In this document: positions 8,079-16,720 of the stretch, piece after piece
Position numbering within the stretch: position 1 is the stretch's first letter
Layout: every line of letters starts with the position of its first letter
Assembly (NCBI RefSeq): GCF_014203855.1
Contig: NZ_JACHJV010000001.1
Span: forward strand, 372,001-436,000
DNA: 64,000 bases
Origin: Kitasatospora kifunensis
Lineage (GTDB): Bacteria > Actinomycetota > Actinomycetes > Streptomycetales > Streptomycetaceae
Direction of reading: 5' to 3'
Notes under the pieces: generated by a model
Told to the model about the DNA's origin: nothing
Database searches by the model: none
What the model saw: the letters and a program-made list of their open reading frames with translations, nothing else
Translations under genes and position numbers: made by a program

Positions 8079-8300
8079 GACGTGCTCCTCCGTGGGGGGA
8101 TGGAGACCTTGGGGGCGTTCACCGTAAGTGGTCCATACCTGCAACGTCAATGGTCTGGACCATATCCAACTACGTTGCCCGGCACGGGACTTGCCCGGCA
8201 GAGTGCCGCCGGGCAGCCGACCTCCGGCACCTCACGCCGACCCGGAAACCGGATGGGCCCGCAGCCGCGTGGACCCCGCCAGGACGGGTACGCGTCAGGC

Positions 8301-9230
8301 ATGGGCATTCTTCGCAGGAGCAGCCACCGCGGCTCGGCCGACGACGACCCAGCCGACACCGACCGCCAGCTCGCCGAGCTGGCCGCCGACCTGGCCGACG
8401 ACGACCTGGCCACTGTGGACGCCTCGGTCGGTCCCGCCACCCTGGACGCTTCGGCCGGTCCCCCCGGCGCGGCACACCCGGGCTCACTCGCCGACCTGAG
8501 GCCACCCGACCGCGAGGCGCGCGTGCGGGCCACGCTGCGCAGAGTCGGCCGATCCCTGGCCGGCGGCACCGCTGCCGCCGGCGCCACCGCCTCCCGCCGT
8601 GCCGCCGTCGGCCGCCAGGCTCTCGCCGACCGCCTGCTCGCCACCGCCCCGCGCATCCCGGTACGCGACCTGGCCACGCTGCGCCGCCAGCACCCGCAGG
8701 CCCTCACCCCCGAAGCGCTGGCCGACCGCCTGACCACCGGCGCCTGCCGGGCCACCACCGCGATCGGGGCCGGAGTCGGCGCGGCGGCCGTGGTGCCGAC
8801 CGTGGCGGTCACCGCCGAACTGGCGGCGGAGCTGCTCGCGGTGGCGGCCGTCGAGGTCAAACTGATCGCCGAGCTGCACGAGGTCTACGGACAGCCGGCC
8901 GTCGGCGGCACGGTCGACCGGGCCACCGCCTACCTCAGCGCCTGGGCCGAGCGACGCGGAATCGACAGCATCAGCCTGCTGCGCCCCAGCAGCGTCCTGG
9001 CCATGGGCGCGGGCGCCCGGGTACGCAGACAGGTCAGCCGCCGACTGACCCGCAGCTCGCTGCGCAAGCTGCCCTCGCTCACGCCGCTGCTGATCGGCTC
9101 GGCGCTCGGCGCGCAGCTGAACCGGCGCGACACCCGACGGCTGGCCGAACAGGTCAGGGCCGACCTGCGCAACCGGGCGCCGAGCGCACCGGGATACTGG
9201 GGCGCCGCCGATCCGGATCGCTCCGCTTAA
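8301..9230 (+). CDS. Conserved membrane-associated protein of unknown function
   Basis: This 309-residue protein has its ATG at 8301. An acidic, disordered N-terminus (about 1-75, with the imperfect repeat LDASAGP/VDASVGP) is followed by a basic helical part. An Ala/Gly/Val-rich hydrophobic region, TTAIGAGVGAAAVVPTVAV and AELLAVAAVEVKLIAELHEV, probably forms one or two membrane helices. Another hydrophobic patch, LTPLLIGSALGAQLNRRDTR, lies near the C-terminus. The pattern resembles actinobacterial proteins often named only hypothetical. No catalytic motif is seen. It stands alone, divergent from the LPMO. Confidence 0.7.
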   Translation: MGILRRSSHRGSADDDPADTDRQLAELAADLADDDLATVDASVGPATLDASAGPPGAAHPGSLADLRPPDREARVRATLRRVGRSLAGGTAAAGATASRRAAVGRQALADRLLATAPRIPVRDLATLRRQHPQALTPEALADRLTTGACRATTAIGAGVGAAAVVPTVAVTAELAAELLAVAAVEVKLIAELHEVYGQPAVGGTVDRATAYLSAWAERRGIDSISLLRPSSVLAMGAGARVRRQVSRRLTRSSLRKLPSLTPLLIGSALGAQLNRRDTRRLAEQVRADLRNRAPSAPGYWGAADPDRSA

Positions 9231-9384
9231 AGGGTCCGCCGGCCCCTACTGACGGACCCTCTGGACCGTCGCCCAGGGCAGAGCCCGGCATGTGATCCGC
9301 ATCACTTCCTGCGCGCCGGTGCAGCGCAGCGCTTCGAGCCGCCGTCATGGGTGCGGAAAGCGGCTCGAAGAGGAGAGAAAACGC

Positions 9385-9411
9385 ATGAACGCATCGGCGG
9401 ACAGCAGGTGA
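9385..9411 (+). CDS. Possible 8-codon leader ORF coupled to the sigma factor
   Basis: ATG at 9385 follows a strong AAGAGGAGAG ribosome binding site and encodes MNASADSR before TGA. That TGA (9409-9411) overlaps the GTG (9408-9410) from which the sigma factor can start, the GTGA arrangement typical of translational coupling. It is too short to judge by composition. It may simply be a leader that delivers ribosomes to the sigma gene. Confidence 0.4.
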   Translation: MNASADSR

Positions 9412-9995
9412 GGATAGGCAAGCGCGGCAAGCAGGCCCCGCAGGTCGACTTCGTCGAGTTCGTCCAGCAGCGCTCCGCGGCGCTGTTCCGCACCGCCTAC
9501 ATCCTGACCGGCAGTCAACACGCCGCGGAGGACCTGCTGCAGGAGGCGCTGGAGAAGGCCTGCCGAAACTGGCGGCGGGTCGCGGTCGCGGACTCGCCGG
9601 AGGCCTACGTGCGCCGGATCGTGGTGAACCTGGCCAACGACCGGTGGCGCGGCCTGCGGCGCCGGGGCGAGCGCGCGGAGTTGACCGACCACGCCGATCC
9701 GCGCGATCCGTACCGGCTGGTGGAGCTGCGCGAGGAACTGGTCCAAGCTCTGCACGCGCTGCCGATCGGCATGCGCACCGTCGTGGTGCTGCACTACCTC
9801 CACGACATGGGCGACGAGCAGATCGCCGACACGCTGCGCATCTCGCCCAGCGCCGTGCGCTCACAACTGGCGCGCGGACTGGCCAAGTTGCGCACCGCGG
9901 CACCGCGAAGCCAGCCTGCCCCCGGCGCCACCAGAGCCCCCTCCACTGCCAGACGGGCCGCCGGACAGGCCCTGGCCCAGCTCGAAGGTGCGTGA
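9408..9995 (+). CDS. SigE-family (SigE50/ECF) RNA polymerase sigma factor
   Basis: This 195-residue extracytoplasmic-function sigma factor has region 2 at about 14-80 (RSAALFRTAYILTGSQHAAE, AYVRRIVVNLANDRWRG) and region 4 at about 110-165 (LPIGMRTVVVLHYLHDMGDE, DTLRISPSAVRSQLARGLAK). The TGSQHAAEDLLQ and MGDEQIADTL wording is that of the Streptomyces SigE-type family. The chosen start is the GTG at 9408, coupled to a tiny upstream ORF; a GTG at 9351 is the alternative. The next gene starts in its stop codon (TGATG) and probably encodes its membrane regulator. Confidence 0.88.
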   Translation: MRIGKRGKQAPQVDFVEFVQQRSAALFRTAYILTGSQHAAEDLLQEALEKACRNWRRVAVADSPEAYVRRIVVNLANDRWRGLRRRGERAELTDHADPRDPYRLVELREELVQALHALPIGMRTVVVLHYLHDMGDEQIADTLRISPSAVRSQLARGLAKLRTAAPRSQPAPGATRAPSTARRAAGQALAQLEGA

Positions 9996-10816
9996 TGACT
10001 CCGCTACCCGCCGACGACCACCGCGATCAGCCGGATCGCACCGGCCTCGCCCCCGACTACGGCTTCACCCCCGACTCCGACTTCGGAAAGGCACTGACCC
10101 AGGCCATGGACAACTTCGCGAGCGACGCACAGGCCCCCGTCTTCGACGGGTCCGCCATCCTGCAGCGGACCCGACGCCGGCGCGCCACCCTCACGGTGGC
10201 CGCCTCGGCGGCCGCGATCGCCCTCACCGCAGGCACCGCCTTCGCCCTGCAGTCCCCGAGCCGGCCGCCGAGCCGGACGGTCGCGGCGGCGCCCAGCGCC
10301 GGGGCCGACTCCAGCCCGTCGCCCACCGGCACATCCCTCCCCACCTCCGCACCCACCTCCGCGCCCACCGGCACGCCCACCGCGTCCTTCCCCACGCCCT
10401 TCCCCACCTCCGCGCCCACACCCTCCGGTACGCCCGGCACGTCCTTCCCCACGTCCATGCCCACCGGCGCGCCCGGCACATCCTCCCCCACTTCCTTCCC
10501 CACTTCCTTCCCCACCTCCGCACCCACCGGCGCACCCAGCCCGAGCCCGAGCACGGGCTTCGGCACCCCCTCCCCGGGCCCCGACAACACGGGGGCTCCT
10601 GGCCAGACCGCCGTCACCGTCCCCAACGTCATCGGACAGTCCAAGGACGCGGCCGGGCGGACCCTCACCGCGAGCGGACTACAGGTCGGTCACGTCCAGA
10701 ACTTCACCGACTGGCATGTGCCCGCCGGGTCGGTGATCAGCATGACGCCCGCGGCCGGCAGCAAGGTCGCGCCGGGCACCGCCGTCGACATCTTCGTCTC
10801 CACGGGCAAGCCCTGA
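9995..10816 (+). CDS. Membrane protein with extracellular PTS-rich stalk and PASTA domain; likely sigma-factor regulator
   Basis: This 273-residue protein overlaps the sigma gene by one base. The N-terminal about 65 residues are cytoplasmic and end in a basic QRTRRRR. One membrane segment follows (ATLTVAASAAAIALTAGTAF). A long Ser/Thr/Pro linker built of SFPTSAPTG-like repeats (about 100-195) should lie outside the cell. A C-terminal PASTA domain (VTVPNVIGQSKDAAGRTLTA) ends ..GTAVDIFVSTGKP. PASTA domains bind peptidoglycan or beta-lactams. The layout resembles an anti-sigma factor with an envelope sensor, although no zinc-binding HxxxCxxC motif is present, so the cytoplasmic part is atypical. 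Confidence 0.75.
   Translation: MTPLPADDHRDQPDRTGLAPDYGFTPDSDFGKALTQAMDNFASDAQAPVFDGSAILQRTRRRRATLTVAASAAAIALTAGTAFALQSPSRPPSRTVAAAPSAGADSSPSPTGTSLPTSAPTSAPTGTPTASFPTPFPTSAPTPSGTPGTSFPTSMPTGAPGTSSPTSFPTSFPTSAPTGAPSPSPSTGFGTPSPGPDNTGAPGQTAVTVPNVIGQSKDAAGRTLTASGLQVGHVQNFTDWHVPAGSVISMTPAAGSKVAPGTAVDIFVSTGKP
10320..10560 (+). repeat. Degenerate Pro/Thr/Ser repeats in the PASTA protein
   Basis: This low-complexity DNA encodes repeated SAPTSAPTG, TSFPTSMPTG and TSFPTSFPTS elements. Unit length varies (12, 15 or more bp) but stays a multiple of three. It is likely a flexible cell-wall-spanning stalk. Confidence 0.7.
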
Positions 10817-10850
10817 CAGTAGGTCAGTTCAGTTCGTTCCCGTTCGACCT

Positions 10851-10882
10851 CGCAGCGCTACCGGCCGGCCGGTAGCGCTGCG
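10851..10882. terminator. 32-bp perfect palindrome, terminator of the sigma operon
   Basis: CGCAGCGCTACCGGCC is followed directly by its reverse complement, giving 16 bp arms about 35 bp after the stop. It probably acts as a transcription terminator. There is no U-tract, as is common in high-GC actinobacteria. The rest of 10817-11215 holds no gene apart from the SARP promoter region. Confidence 0.75.
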
Positions 10883-11099
10883 GGCCGTGCTCACGCACCG
10901 AGGGCCTCAGCACAGCAGGCTCCGGGCGGAGCCAGTCGCGCGCCCCTGCGATCAGCCGGCTGACCAGGGCGAACGCGCGAACGTGACGGAGATCACAGCG
11001 ATCCGTTGAACCTTTTCGGCCGAGCGACCCAAGACCCCGAGAGCCCAGCGGCGCACAGCAGTTCCCGATCAGGACCCGTCCAGTTCTGATCATTGTCGT

Positions 11100-11121
11100 A
11101 ACAAGACGTCAACAAGACTGC
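11100..11121 (+). promoter_or_regulatory. 11-bp direct repeat upstream of the SARP gene
   Basis: AACAAGACGTC (11100) is followed immediately by AACAAGACTGC (11111). SARP regulators bind direct repeats with 11-bp periodicity near the -35 region, so this may be an autoregulatory site about 95 bp before the start. This is inferred from spacing only. Confidence 0.35.
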
Positions 11122-11215
11122 CGATCGCGGTCTTTTTCCATCTCCAGCCGTGGCTAGACTGCTCGCCCGGTTGGCGCCCCGACCGCTGTGGTGGGGGTCA
11201 GAGGTGAGGGGACTC

Positions 11216-14200
11216 ATGGGGATTCGGCTGCTTGGCCCGGTGGAACTGCGGGCCGAGGACGGCACGCTCCTGGAGGTGGCCGGCTCCCAGCGGCGGGCGG
11301 TCCTCGCACTGCTCGCGCTGCAGCTGGGGCGGCCCGTCGCGATCGAGCGGTTCTTCGAGCTGCTCTGGGGCGACCGCCCACCCGCCCACGCCCGGGCCGC
11401 GTTGCAGGGGCATATCGCCGCACTGCGCAAGGTGCTCTGCGACAGCGCCTTCACGCTGCACACCCGTGCCCCCGGCTACCTGCTCACCGGAGCGCCGGAG
11501 CAGGTGGACCTCGGGCGCTTCGAAGACCTGGTCGCCCGCGCCGAAGGCGCCACGGCCACCGAGGCCGCATCGGGCACGCAGACCAGCGTGCGGACCGGCC
11601 CCCAGACCGGCACGCAGACCAGCAAGCAGACCGGCGCGCGGACCACTGACGACACCGAGACCGCGCAGGTCTCGACCGACGCGGCAACCGAAGCCGCCGC
11701 GCTTCTCCAGCAGGCACTGGACCTGTGGCGCGGCGCCCCGCTGGCCGACCTGCCCGACACCGACCTGCGCCGGGCCCTGGCCGGACGACTCCAGGAGTCG
11801 TGGACCCAGGTGCTGATCAGCTGGTCGGAGCTGCGGCTGCGGCTGGGCTCCGGAGCCGCCGCGGTCCCCGCCCTGGAGCAGAGCGTCCGGGCGGACGGCC
11901 TGCGCGAGCCGGTGGCCGCGCTGCTGATCCGCTGTCTCCACCAGGCCGGCCGGACCGCGGACGCGCTGACCGCCTACCACCAGGCCCGCGAGCGGCTCGA
12001 CAGCCAACTCGGCATCACCCCTGGCCCCGCGCTGCGGGCCGCTTTCGCCACGGCCCTGAGCGAAGAGGCACCGGCCCCGGACGGCCACCGCGCGGCACGC
12101 CAGCCGCACCAACCGGCGCCAGAACGGGCGGCGATGGCAGAGCGCCCCACAGCGGCAGAACGGTCGGCAACCGGCGGGCAGCCGCCACTCCCCGTTGAGC
12201 CCACCCCCGCCACCACCGCCACCGCCACCGGCGAGCGCGCTGCGGCCCCCGCCGTCTCCAGGCAACTGCCGCGCCAGATCGCCGGATTCGTCGGGCGCAG
12301 CCTGGAGTCGCACTGGCTGGACCGGGAGTGCGGCGAGGACCGGGTCGGCGACGGGCTGGCCGTGGTGGTCGGCCCGGCCGGGGTCGGCAAGAGCGCCACC
12401 GTCATCCGCTGGGCCCACAGCGCCGCCGCGGCCTTCCCGGACGGCCAACTCTTCGTCGACCTGCGCGGCTTCGACCCGGCCGGGCCGGTCGACCAGGGCG
12501 ACGTCCTCGGCCAGTTCCTGATCGCCCTGGGCGTGCCCGAGGCCGGCATTCCCGAGGACGCGGCGGCGCGCGGCGCCCTCTACCGGACGCAGACCGAGCG
12601 ACGCCGACTGCTGGTCGTGCTCGACAACGCCCGCAGCGCGGCCGACGTCGTGGGCCTGCTGCCGATCGGGCCCAACTGTTCGACCGTGGTCACCAGCCGC
12701 AACACGCTGGAGGACCTGGTGGTCACCGAAGGCGCCGCGCTGCTGCGGCTCGAGGCACTGCCCGACGACGACGCGCTGCGGCTGCTGGAGCGGGCGCTGA
12801 CCCCCCTGCGGGTCCAGGCCGAACCGCAGGCCGCCCAGCAGCTGATCACCCTGTGCGACCGCCTCCCGCTGGCGCTGCGGATCGCCGCCTCCCGACTGTC
12901 CTCCCGGCCGAGCTGGGCCATCGCCGACGTGGTCGCCGAACTCACCGACGAGCGCACCCGCTTGCACACCCTGGACACCCAGGGCGCCACCAGCGTCCGC
13001 GCCGCCCTGACTCTGACGTATCGTCACCTCTCCTCCACCGCAGCCAGGTTGGTGGTCCTGCTGGCCGCCCATCCGGGCCGCGAGGTGGACGGCTACGCGG
13101 CCGCCGCGCTGCTCCGCTGCCACCTGCACGACGCGCGGCGCACCCTGGGCGAGTTGGCCTCCTACCACCTGCTCACCGAGAACGTCCCCGGCCGCTACAC
13201 CCGACACGACCTGATCCGCCTGTTCAGCATGGAGCTCTACGCGGATCAGCCGGCCGAGGAGCGCAAGCTCAGCTCGGACCGGCTGCTCGACTACTACCTG
13301 ACCGCCCTGCGGCTGGCCTCCGACCATCTGGACCCCGGCATCGAGAGCTACGGTGAGCGCGAGCATCCGCCACTCGCGTTCCCCGAGCCGGCCGATGCCC
13401 GCGCCTCGCTGGCCTGGTTCCGCCTGGAGGAGCCGACCATCCGCGCCCTGGTCACCGCCGCCAGCGCGGACGGGCGTCACGAGCACGCCTGGCGGATGGC
13501 CCGCATCTCCGAGAGCCTGTACTACGGCACCGGTCGACTCACCGACGAGCTGGCCTGCCTGCGGGCCGGCCTGCGGGCCGCCGAGCGCACCGGGTCGACC
13601 CAGGCCCTGGCCGTACTGGAAGGCGCCTGCGCCAACGCGCTGTTCAGCGTCTCCTTCCCGGACGAGGCGCTGAGCCTGGCCCGGCAGGCGGTGGAGCGCA
13701 CGGTTCCCGCGGACGGCAACACCCACCTGCGCGCCGTCTACTCGCTGGCGTTGATCAGCGCCCAGACCGGCGACCTGGCGCAGGGCCGGGAGCTGGCGGA
13801 CCGCGCGGTCGGGCTCAGCGAGGCCGCCGAGGTCGGCGCGCTGCCCGAGCACCAGGGCGCCGCACAGGGCTACGCCGCCACCATCAAGTTGATGGCCGGC
13901 GACCCGGTGGCAGCGCTGACCCACGCGCGCGAGGCCCGCCGGCTGCTGGCCGACTACCCCGCCTCCACCCTCAAACTGCTGGCCACCCTGAACGAGGCGC
14001 AGATCCTGCATCTGCTGGGCAACTCCGCCGCCACCGAACCCCTGTGGGCCACCCTCCTGGTCACCACCAGGGAGACCGGCTTCCTGCACCTGCAGGCCGT
14101 GGCGGAGAAGTGGTACGCGAGCTTCCTGGTCGACCTGGGACGCCTCGACGAGGCCGCCGAGCACCTGCGGGTGGCGATCAACCTGCACCAGCTGCACGGC

Positions 14201-14260
14201 CATGTCGCCACGGCGCTCACCGAACAGCTGGCCGACATCGAAGCCACCCTGGCACCGTAA
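11216..14260 (+). CDS. AfsR/SARP-family transcriptional regulator with NB-ARC and TPR domains
   Basis: This 1014-residue regulator has its ATG at 11216 after GGTGAGGGG. Domains in order are: an OmpR-like winged helix (1-95; GIRLLGPVELRAEDG, WGDRPPAHARAALQGHIAAL); a bacterial transcriptional activation domain (about 100-280); an NB-ARC ATPase with P-loop GPAGVGKSAT near 387 and RLLVVLDNARSAADV as Walker B; a winged helix; and C-terminal TPR-like helices (about 690-1014). A Thr/Gln-rich insertion (TGPQTGTQTSKQTGA) interrupts the BTAD around 125-155. AfsR-type SARPs activate secondary metabolism, often after phosphorylation. No biosynthetic cluster is adjacent, so the target is unknown. Confidence 0.9.
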   Translation: MGIRLLGPVELRAEDGTLLEVAGSQRRAVLALLALQLGRPVAIERFFELLWGDRPPAHARAALQGHIAALRKVLCDSAFTLHTRAPGYLLTGAPEQVDLGRFEDLVARAEGATATEAASGTQTSVRTGPQTGTQTSKQTGARTTDDTETAQVSTDAATEAAALLQQALDLWRGAPLADLPDTDLRRALAGRLQESWTQVLISWSELRLRLGSGAAAVPALEQSVRADGLREPVAALLIRCLHQAGRTADALTAYHQARERLDSQLGITPGPALRAAFATALSEEAPAPDGHRAARQPHQPAPERAAMAERPTAAERSATGGQPPLPVEPTPATTATATGERAAAPAVSRQLPRQIAGFVGRSLESHWLDRECGEDRVGDGLAVVVGPAGVGKSATVIRWAHSAAAAFPDGQLFVDLRGFDPAGPVDQGDVLGQFLIALGVPEAGIPEDAAARGALYRTQTERRRLLVVLDNARSAADVVGLLPIGPNCSTVVTSRNTLEDLVVTEGAALLRLEALPDDDALRLLERALTPLRVQAEPQAAQQLITLCDRLPLALRIAASRLSSRPSWAIADVVAELTDERTRLHTLDTQGATSVRAALTLTYRHLSSTAARLVVLLAAHPGREVDGYAAAALLRCHLHDARRTLGELASYHLLTENVPGRYTRHDLIRLFSMELYADQPAEERKLSSDRLLDYYLTALRLASDHLDPGIESYGEREHPPLAFPEPADARASLAWFRLEEPTIRALVTAASADGRHEHAWRMARISESLYYGTGRLTDELACLRAGLRAAERTGSTQALAVLEGACANALFSVSFPDEALSLARQAVERTVPADGNTHLRAVYSLALISAQTGDLAQGRELADRAVGLSEAAEVGALPEHQGAAQGYAATIKLMAGDPVAALTHAREARRLLADYPASTLKLLATLNEAQILHLLGNSAATEPLWATLLVTTRETGFLHLQAVAEKWYASFLVDLGRLDEAAEHLRVAINLHQLHGHVATALTEQLADIEATLAP

Positions 14261-14298
14261 CCGCCGCTCCCGCCGGCACTCCCGCCGACCGCGCCCCC

Positions 14299-14338
14299 CA
14301 TCGCCCCACGCACGCCAACTCGGCGGCGTGGGGCGATG
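14299..14338. terminator. Hairpin after the SARP gene
   Basis: CATCGCCCCACGC (14299-14311) and GCGTGGGGCGATG (14326-14338) form a 13-bp stem with a 14-nt loop, about 40 bp after the stop. It is a likely terminator. Confidence 0.7.
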
Positions 14339-14414
14339 CTTCGTCCTGCCCGGGGCCGTGCTTGGGATCGCCAAAAAACTAGTTACATCTGATTGATTAA
14401 GCTATTGTTATTAC

Positions 14415-14864
14415 ATGGACGAGACGAGACCCCCCGCCGAGGACGCGGTCGAGGCCGGAGCCGCCCTGCGGCTTGTCGTGGGCCGCATCGCGCGTCGCGT
14501 ACGGCAGGCCCACACCGTGGGCGACCTGACCCACTCCGAGGTCTCGGTGCTGGCCCGGCTGGAGCGGGACGGCGCGGCCTCCCCCGGCTCGCTCGCCGAC
14601 TTGGAGCGAGTGCGCCCGCAGGCCATGGCGACCACCCTGGCCGCACTGGAGGAGCGCGGCCTGGTGCAGCGCCGCCCCGATGCCAGCGACGGGCGCCGCT
14701 CGGTGCTGACCGTCACGGAGGCGGGCCGGCAGATGCTCACCGACCGGGCCTCGGAGTCCGTGCAACGCCTGGCCGGCGCCATCGAGCAGGAGTTCAACCC
14801 CACCGAGCGACAGGAACTGCTCCAGCTGCTGCCGCTGCTCCACCGACTCGCGGAGCGGCTGTGA
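14415..14864 (+). CDS. MarR-family regulator of the adjacent MFS exporter
   Basis: This is a 149-residue winged-helix repressor. The core reads LTHSEVSVLARLERDGAASP, then the helix-turn-helix GSLADLERVRPQAMATTLAALEE and the wing RRPDASDGRRSVLTVTEAG with the DxRR motif typical of MarR. It is followed by a GTGA overlap with the MFS gene, so the two are one transcript. The 60 bases before the ATG are markedly AT-rich (CTAGTTACATCTGATTGATT, then AAGCTATTGTTATTAC), which is rare in this genome and marks the promoter and probable operator. Confidence 0.88.
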   Translation: MDETRPPAEDAVEAGAALRLVVGRIARRVRQAHTVGDLTHSEVSVLARLERDGAASPGSLADLERVRPQAMATTLAALEERGLVQRRPDASDGRRSVLTVTEAGRQMLTDRASESVQRLAGAIEQEFNPTERQELLQLLPLLHRLAERL

Positions 14865-16639
14865 ACAGCCCCGTGGGCCGTGACGCCCCCACTGCGAACG
14901 GCAGCACCGCCAGCGCCGCAGCCACCGCCGCAGCCACCGCCGGGGCGGCCTCCGCCACCACCGACCAGCGCGAGGTGGGCGGGCGCTACAAGTGGGTCGC
15001 GCTCTCCAACACCACCATGGGCGTGATGATCGCGACCATCGACAGCTCGATCGTGATCATCTCGCTGCCCGCGATCTTCCGCGGCATCGGCCTGGACCCG
15101 CTGGCCCCCGGCAACATCGGCTACCTGCTCTGGATGATCCTCGGATACACCCTGGTCTCCGCCGTGCTGGTGGTCGTGCTCGGGCGGCTCGGGGACATGT
15201 TCGGCCGGGTCCGGATGTACAACCTGGGCTTCGTCATCTTCGCCTGCGCCTCACTCGCCCTCTCGCTCGACCCGCTCCGGGGCGGCCTGGGCGCGCTGTG
15301 GCTGATCGGCTTCCGGGTGGTGCAGGCCGTCGGCGGGTCGATGCTGACGGCGAACTCGGCGGCCATCCTCACCGACGCCTTCCCGGCCCGCCAGCGCGGG
15401 ATGGCGCTGGGCATCAACCAGATCACCGCACTCGCGGGCATGTTCCTCGGCCTGCTCGTCGGCGGCGTACTGGCCACCATCGACTGGCGCGCGGTGTTCT
15501 GGGTCAGCGTCCCGTTCGGCGTGATCGGCACCTTCTGGTCCTACCGCAGCCTGCGCGAGACCGGCATCCGCAAACCCGGGCGGATCGACTGGATCGGCAA
15601 CCTCACCTTCACCGCCGGGGCCGGCACCCTGCTGGCCGCCGTCACCTACGGCATCCAGCCCTACGGCGGCCACTCCACCGGCTGGACCAACCCCTGGGTG
15701 CTGGGCGGACTGAGCACCGGTGTGCTGCTGCTCATCACGTTCTGCGTCGCGGAGACCCGGATCGCCGAGCCGATGTTCCAGCTTCGCCTGTTCCGGATCC
15801 GCGCCTTCGCCGCCGGGAACCTCGCCGCGCTACTGATCGCGATCGCCCGCGGCGGCATGCAGTTCATGCTCATCATCTGGCTGCAGGGCATCTGGCTACC
15901 GCTGCACGGCTACGACTTCGAGCGCACCCCGCTGTGGGCAGGCATCTTCATGCTGCCGCTGACCGTCGGGTTCCTGATCGGAGGTCCGGCCTCCGGCTAC
16001 CTGTCGGACCGCTTCGGCGCGCGCTTCTTCGCCACCACCGGGCTCCTGCTGGTGGCGGGCTCGTTCCTCGGCCTGCTCGCCCTGCCGGTCAACTTCTCCT
16101 ACCCCGCCTTCGCCGCCCTGCTGCTGCTCAGCGGGCTCGGCCAGGGCATGTTCTCCGCACCGAACACCTCCGCGATCATGGGCAGCGTGCCGGCGGACCA
16201 GCGCGGGGTGGCCTCGGGCATGCGCTCGACGTTCCAGAACTCCGGGACGGCACTGTCGATCGGGCTCTTCTTCTCGCTCATGGTCGCCGGCCTGGCCGGT
16301 TCACTGCCGCACGCCCTGAGCACCGGCCTGCAGGCCCAGCAGGTCCCGGCGGCCACGGCACACCAGGTGGCCGGCCTGCCGCCGGTGAGCACCCTGTTCG
16401 CCACCTTCCTCGGCAACAACCCGGTCGGCCATCTGCTCGGCCCCAGCGGCGTGTTGAACACACTGCCGACACAGAACGCGCAGACGCTGACCGGCACGCG
16501 CTTCTTCCCCGAACTGGTCTCCGGACCGTTCCACCACGGGCTCGTCACCGTCTTCAGCGCAGCGGCACTGATGGCCCTGATCGGCGCACTCGCCTCGGCA
16601 CTGCGCGGCCGCCGTGATACCAAGAAGGCTCAGCTGTAA
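14861..16639 (+). CDS. DHA2-type MFS drug exporter (EmrB/QacA family, 14 TM)
   Basis: This 592-residue proton-coupled efflux transporter starts at GTG 14861, overlapping the MarR stop (GTGA). After a disordered 40-residue N-terminus come about 14 hydrophobic segments. The motif GRLGDMFGRVRMYNLGF is the loop 2-3 MFS signature, RVVQAVGGSMLTANSAAILT is motif C-like, and PADQRGVASGMRSTFQNSGTALS is typical of DHA2. The coupled MarR gene implies induction by the exported compound. The substrate is unknown. Confidence 0.88.
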   Translation: MNSPVGRDAPTANGSTASAAATAAATAGAASATTDQREVGGRYKWVALSNTTMGVMIATIDSSIVIISLPAIFRGIGLDPLAPGNIGYLLWMILGYTLVSAVLVVVLGRLGDMFGRVRMYNLGFVIFACASLALSLDPLRGGLGALWLIGFRVVQAVGGSMLTANSAAILTDAFPARQRGMALGINQITALAGMFLGLLVGGVLATIDWRAVFWVSVPFGVIGTFWSYRSLRETGIRKPGRIDWIGNLTFTAGAGTLLAAVTYGIQPYGGHSTGWTNPWVLGGLSTGVLLLITFCVAETRIAEPMFQLRLFRIRAFAAGNLAALLIAIARGGMQFMLIIWLQGIWLPLHGYDFERTPLWAGIFMLPLTVGFLIGGPASGYLSDRFGARFFATTGLLLVAGSFLGLLALPVNFSYPAFAALLLLSGLGQGMFSAPNTSAIMGSVPADQRGVASGMRSTFQNSGTALSIGLFFSLMVAGLAGSLPHALSTGLQAQQVPAATAHQVAGLPPVSTLFATFLGNNPVGHLLGPSGVLNTLPTQNAQTLTGTRFFPELVSGPFHHGLVTVFSAAALMALIGALASALRGRRDTKKAQL

Positions 16640-16720
16640 GCTATCTGACGATCGGTCAGTCCACTTGGCCCACGCCCCCGATGGCGAACGCCGCAACCGG
16701 GTCGGCACAGCACACCGTCC

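Noticed and set aside
11198..14374. 1058-codon frame antisense to the SARP gene
   Set aside because: Composition is that of a GC-skewed shadow frame (G, Q, V runs); the plus frame has all SARP/NB-ARC motifs.
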